Below, one piece after another: positions 6,602 through 7,537 of a stretch of DNA of 7,537 bases. Under the pieces are notes generated by a model. The model saw nothing but the letters and a program-made list of their open reading frames with translations, ran no database searches and was not told where the DNA came from. The DNA is from Gammaproteobacteria bacterium RIFCSPLOWO2_02_FULL_56_15. Lineage in GTDB: Bacteria; Pseudomonadota; Gammaproteobacteria; Eutrophobiales; Eutrophobiaceae. The translations under genes were made by a program, and so were the position numbers. The DNA lies in assembly GCA_001801825.1 (NCBI GenBank), contig MGYR01000039.1:1-7537 (forward strand), read 5' to 3'. The first letter of the stretch is position 1; every line of letters starts with the position of its first letter.

Positions 6602-7537
6602 TCATGACTTCGCTCTGGGATTTCTGAGGCGGAACACGGCCACGGAGCGTCCCCGCAAGCGGTAGGTGTGATCCCGGAGAAGGTGGCGTCGCCCCCAGTG
6701 GGGTTCCAGTTCTGCCGTGTTCAGTAACCTTTCCCACCGTTCCTTGGGCTTGGGCGAAGGCGGCAGCACGAAGGGGATCGCGCCATGATGGGCATTGAAC
6801 ATCAGGAACAAGGTGTCCCCGATCACGCGCTCGCCTTCGTCGTCCACCTCCTCCATTTCCTCCCCGCTGAGGCGGACACCCAGGGAGCGGACGAAATGCG
6901 CATTCCAGGCGTCGTCATCCATTTCCTTGCCGCTCGGGTCGAACCAGACAATGTCCTTGACGCCGACGCCGCGAATGCTGCGGCCCTGGAAAAACTTCCG
7001 CCGTTGCAGTACGGATTGCTCTCTCCAGAGACGGATCATATACCGGGTGAACTCCAGAAAATCCTTTTGCGCCGGGCTCAGACCCCAGTGAAACCAACTG
7101 AGATCGTTATCCTGGCAGTAGGTATTGTTGTTGCCCAACTGCGTCCGGCCGATCTCGTCCCCGCCGCTGATCATAGGGACTCCCTGGGAAAGCAACAGCG
7201 TGGCCAGGAAATTCCGTTTCTGCCTTTCCCGGAGATCCAGAATCGCCGGATCATCAGTTGGCCCCTCCGCCCCGCAATTCCAACTCAAATTATGATTCTC
7301 CCCATCGCGGTTGTCATCCCCGTTGGCCTCGTTGTGTTTTTCGTTGTAGCTGACCAGGTCGTGGAGGGTAAAGCCGTCGTGCGCAGTGACGAAATTAATG
7401 CTGGCGTACGGGCGGCGTCCGCTCTGCCCATAGAGGTCGCTGCTGCCGGAAAGCCGCGTGGCGAGTTCGGAAACCACGCCCCCTTCCCCTTTCCAAAACC
7501 GGCGGATCGTATCGCGATACTTCCCATTCCACTCGGT
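6602..7537 (-). CDS. glgX: Glycogen debranching enzyme GlgX, C-terminal part (N-terminus outside window)
   Basis: The frame is open from the window edge (7537) to a TGA at 6604-6602 and gives 311 residues. This is a little under half of a typical GlgX/TreX (about 650-720 residues). GlgX hydrolyses alpha-1,6 branches of limit-dextrin-like glycogen. The partial protein begins T-E-W-N-G-K-Y-R-D-T-I-R-R-F-W, the segment usually found before region IV. It then shows F-V-T-A-H-D-G-F-T-L-H-D-L-V (49-62) with the conserved His53/Asp54, followed by the family-typical Y-N-E-K-H-N-E-A-N-G and a D-D-N-R-D-G-E-N-H-N-L-S-W-N stretch. Further on is the S-G-G-D-E-I-G-R-T-Q-x-G-N-N-N-T-Y-C-Q-D-N motif. The C-terminal beta domain contains L-F-L-M-F-N-A-H-H. 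The GTG at 7477 is internal, not a start, because the homologous sequence runs straight through it to the edge. The nucleophile and acid/base residues lie in the missing part. It is the first gene of the operon visible here and lies 39 bases before glgB. Confidence 0.95.
   Translation of the reverse strand, partial: TEWNGKYRDTIRRFWKGEGGVVSELATRLSGSSDLYGQSGRRPYASINFVTAHDGFTLHDLVSYNEKHNEANGDDNRDGENHNLSWNCGAEGPTDDPAILDLRERQKRNFLATLLLSQGVPMISGGDEIGRTQLGNNNTYCQDNDLSWFHWGLSPAQKDFLEFTRYMIRLWREQSVLQRRKFFQGRSIRGVGVKDIVWFDPSGKEMDDDAWNAHFVRSLGVRLSGEEMEEVDDEGERVIGDTLFLMFNAHHGAIPFVLPPSPKPKERWERLLNTAELEPHWGRRHLLRDHTYRLRGRSVAVFRLRNPRAKS

Noticed and set aside
4856..6607. Plus-strand open frame of 583 codons opposite glgB
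   Set aside because: It is codon-aligned antisense to glgB. In GC-rich genes that rarely use TTA, CTA or TCA codons this frame stays open by chance. The protein is His/Val/Pro-rich without domains, while glgB has every catalytic motif.
7285..7527. Minus-strand frame of 80 codons over glgX
   Set aside because: It is a frame-shifted shadow of glgX, whose own frame carries the conserved region IV and D-N-R-D-G-E motifs.

Overview
The window is GC-rich, densely coding bacterial DNA carrying two short gene groups that converge near position 1100. Strong Shine-Dalgarno sequences, gaps of 9-40 bases between genes and this mix of genes suggest a Gram-negative soil-type bacterium. Acidobacteriota is my best guess, but it is only an inference from protein style and gene content. 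I see no RNA gene, insertion sequence, CRISPR array or long non-coding stretch.

Plus strand, 1-1090. The first gene is the C-terminal end of a probable glycosyltransferase, resembling sugar transferases of the glucosylglycerate-synthase type. After 38 bases with a near-perfect ribosome binding site comes a complete small membrane protein of the MscS-related 'conserved TM helix' group, which has no soluble MscS domain. Together they may be an osmotic-adaptation pair, one gene for a compatible solute and one for a pore or membrane protein.

Minus strand, 7537 down to 1108. This is a glycogen/trehalose operon. In transcription order it holds the C-terminal part of the debranching enzyme GlgX, the complete branching enzyme GlgB, a short broken gene that looks like the N-terminus of malto-oligosyltrehalose trehalohydrolase (TreZ), and a complete 1107-residue fusion of trehalose synthase (TreS) with maltokinase (Mak/Pep2). 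TreS interconverts trehalose and maltose, and Mak phosphorylates maltose to maltose-1-phosphate. The maltosyltransferase GlgE, not present here, would use that product to extend alpha-1,4-glucan; GlgB adds branches and GlgX trims them.

The most notable observation is the apparent TreZ remnant between glgB and treS-mak. It suggests that a TreY/TreZ route from glucan to trehalose was once encoded here and was lost by deletion, leaving TreS-Mak as the only trehalose-linked enzyme visible in the window. Otherwise these are well-known enzyme families, and I found no convincing undescribed system.
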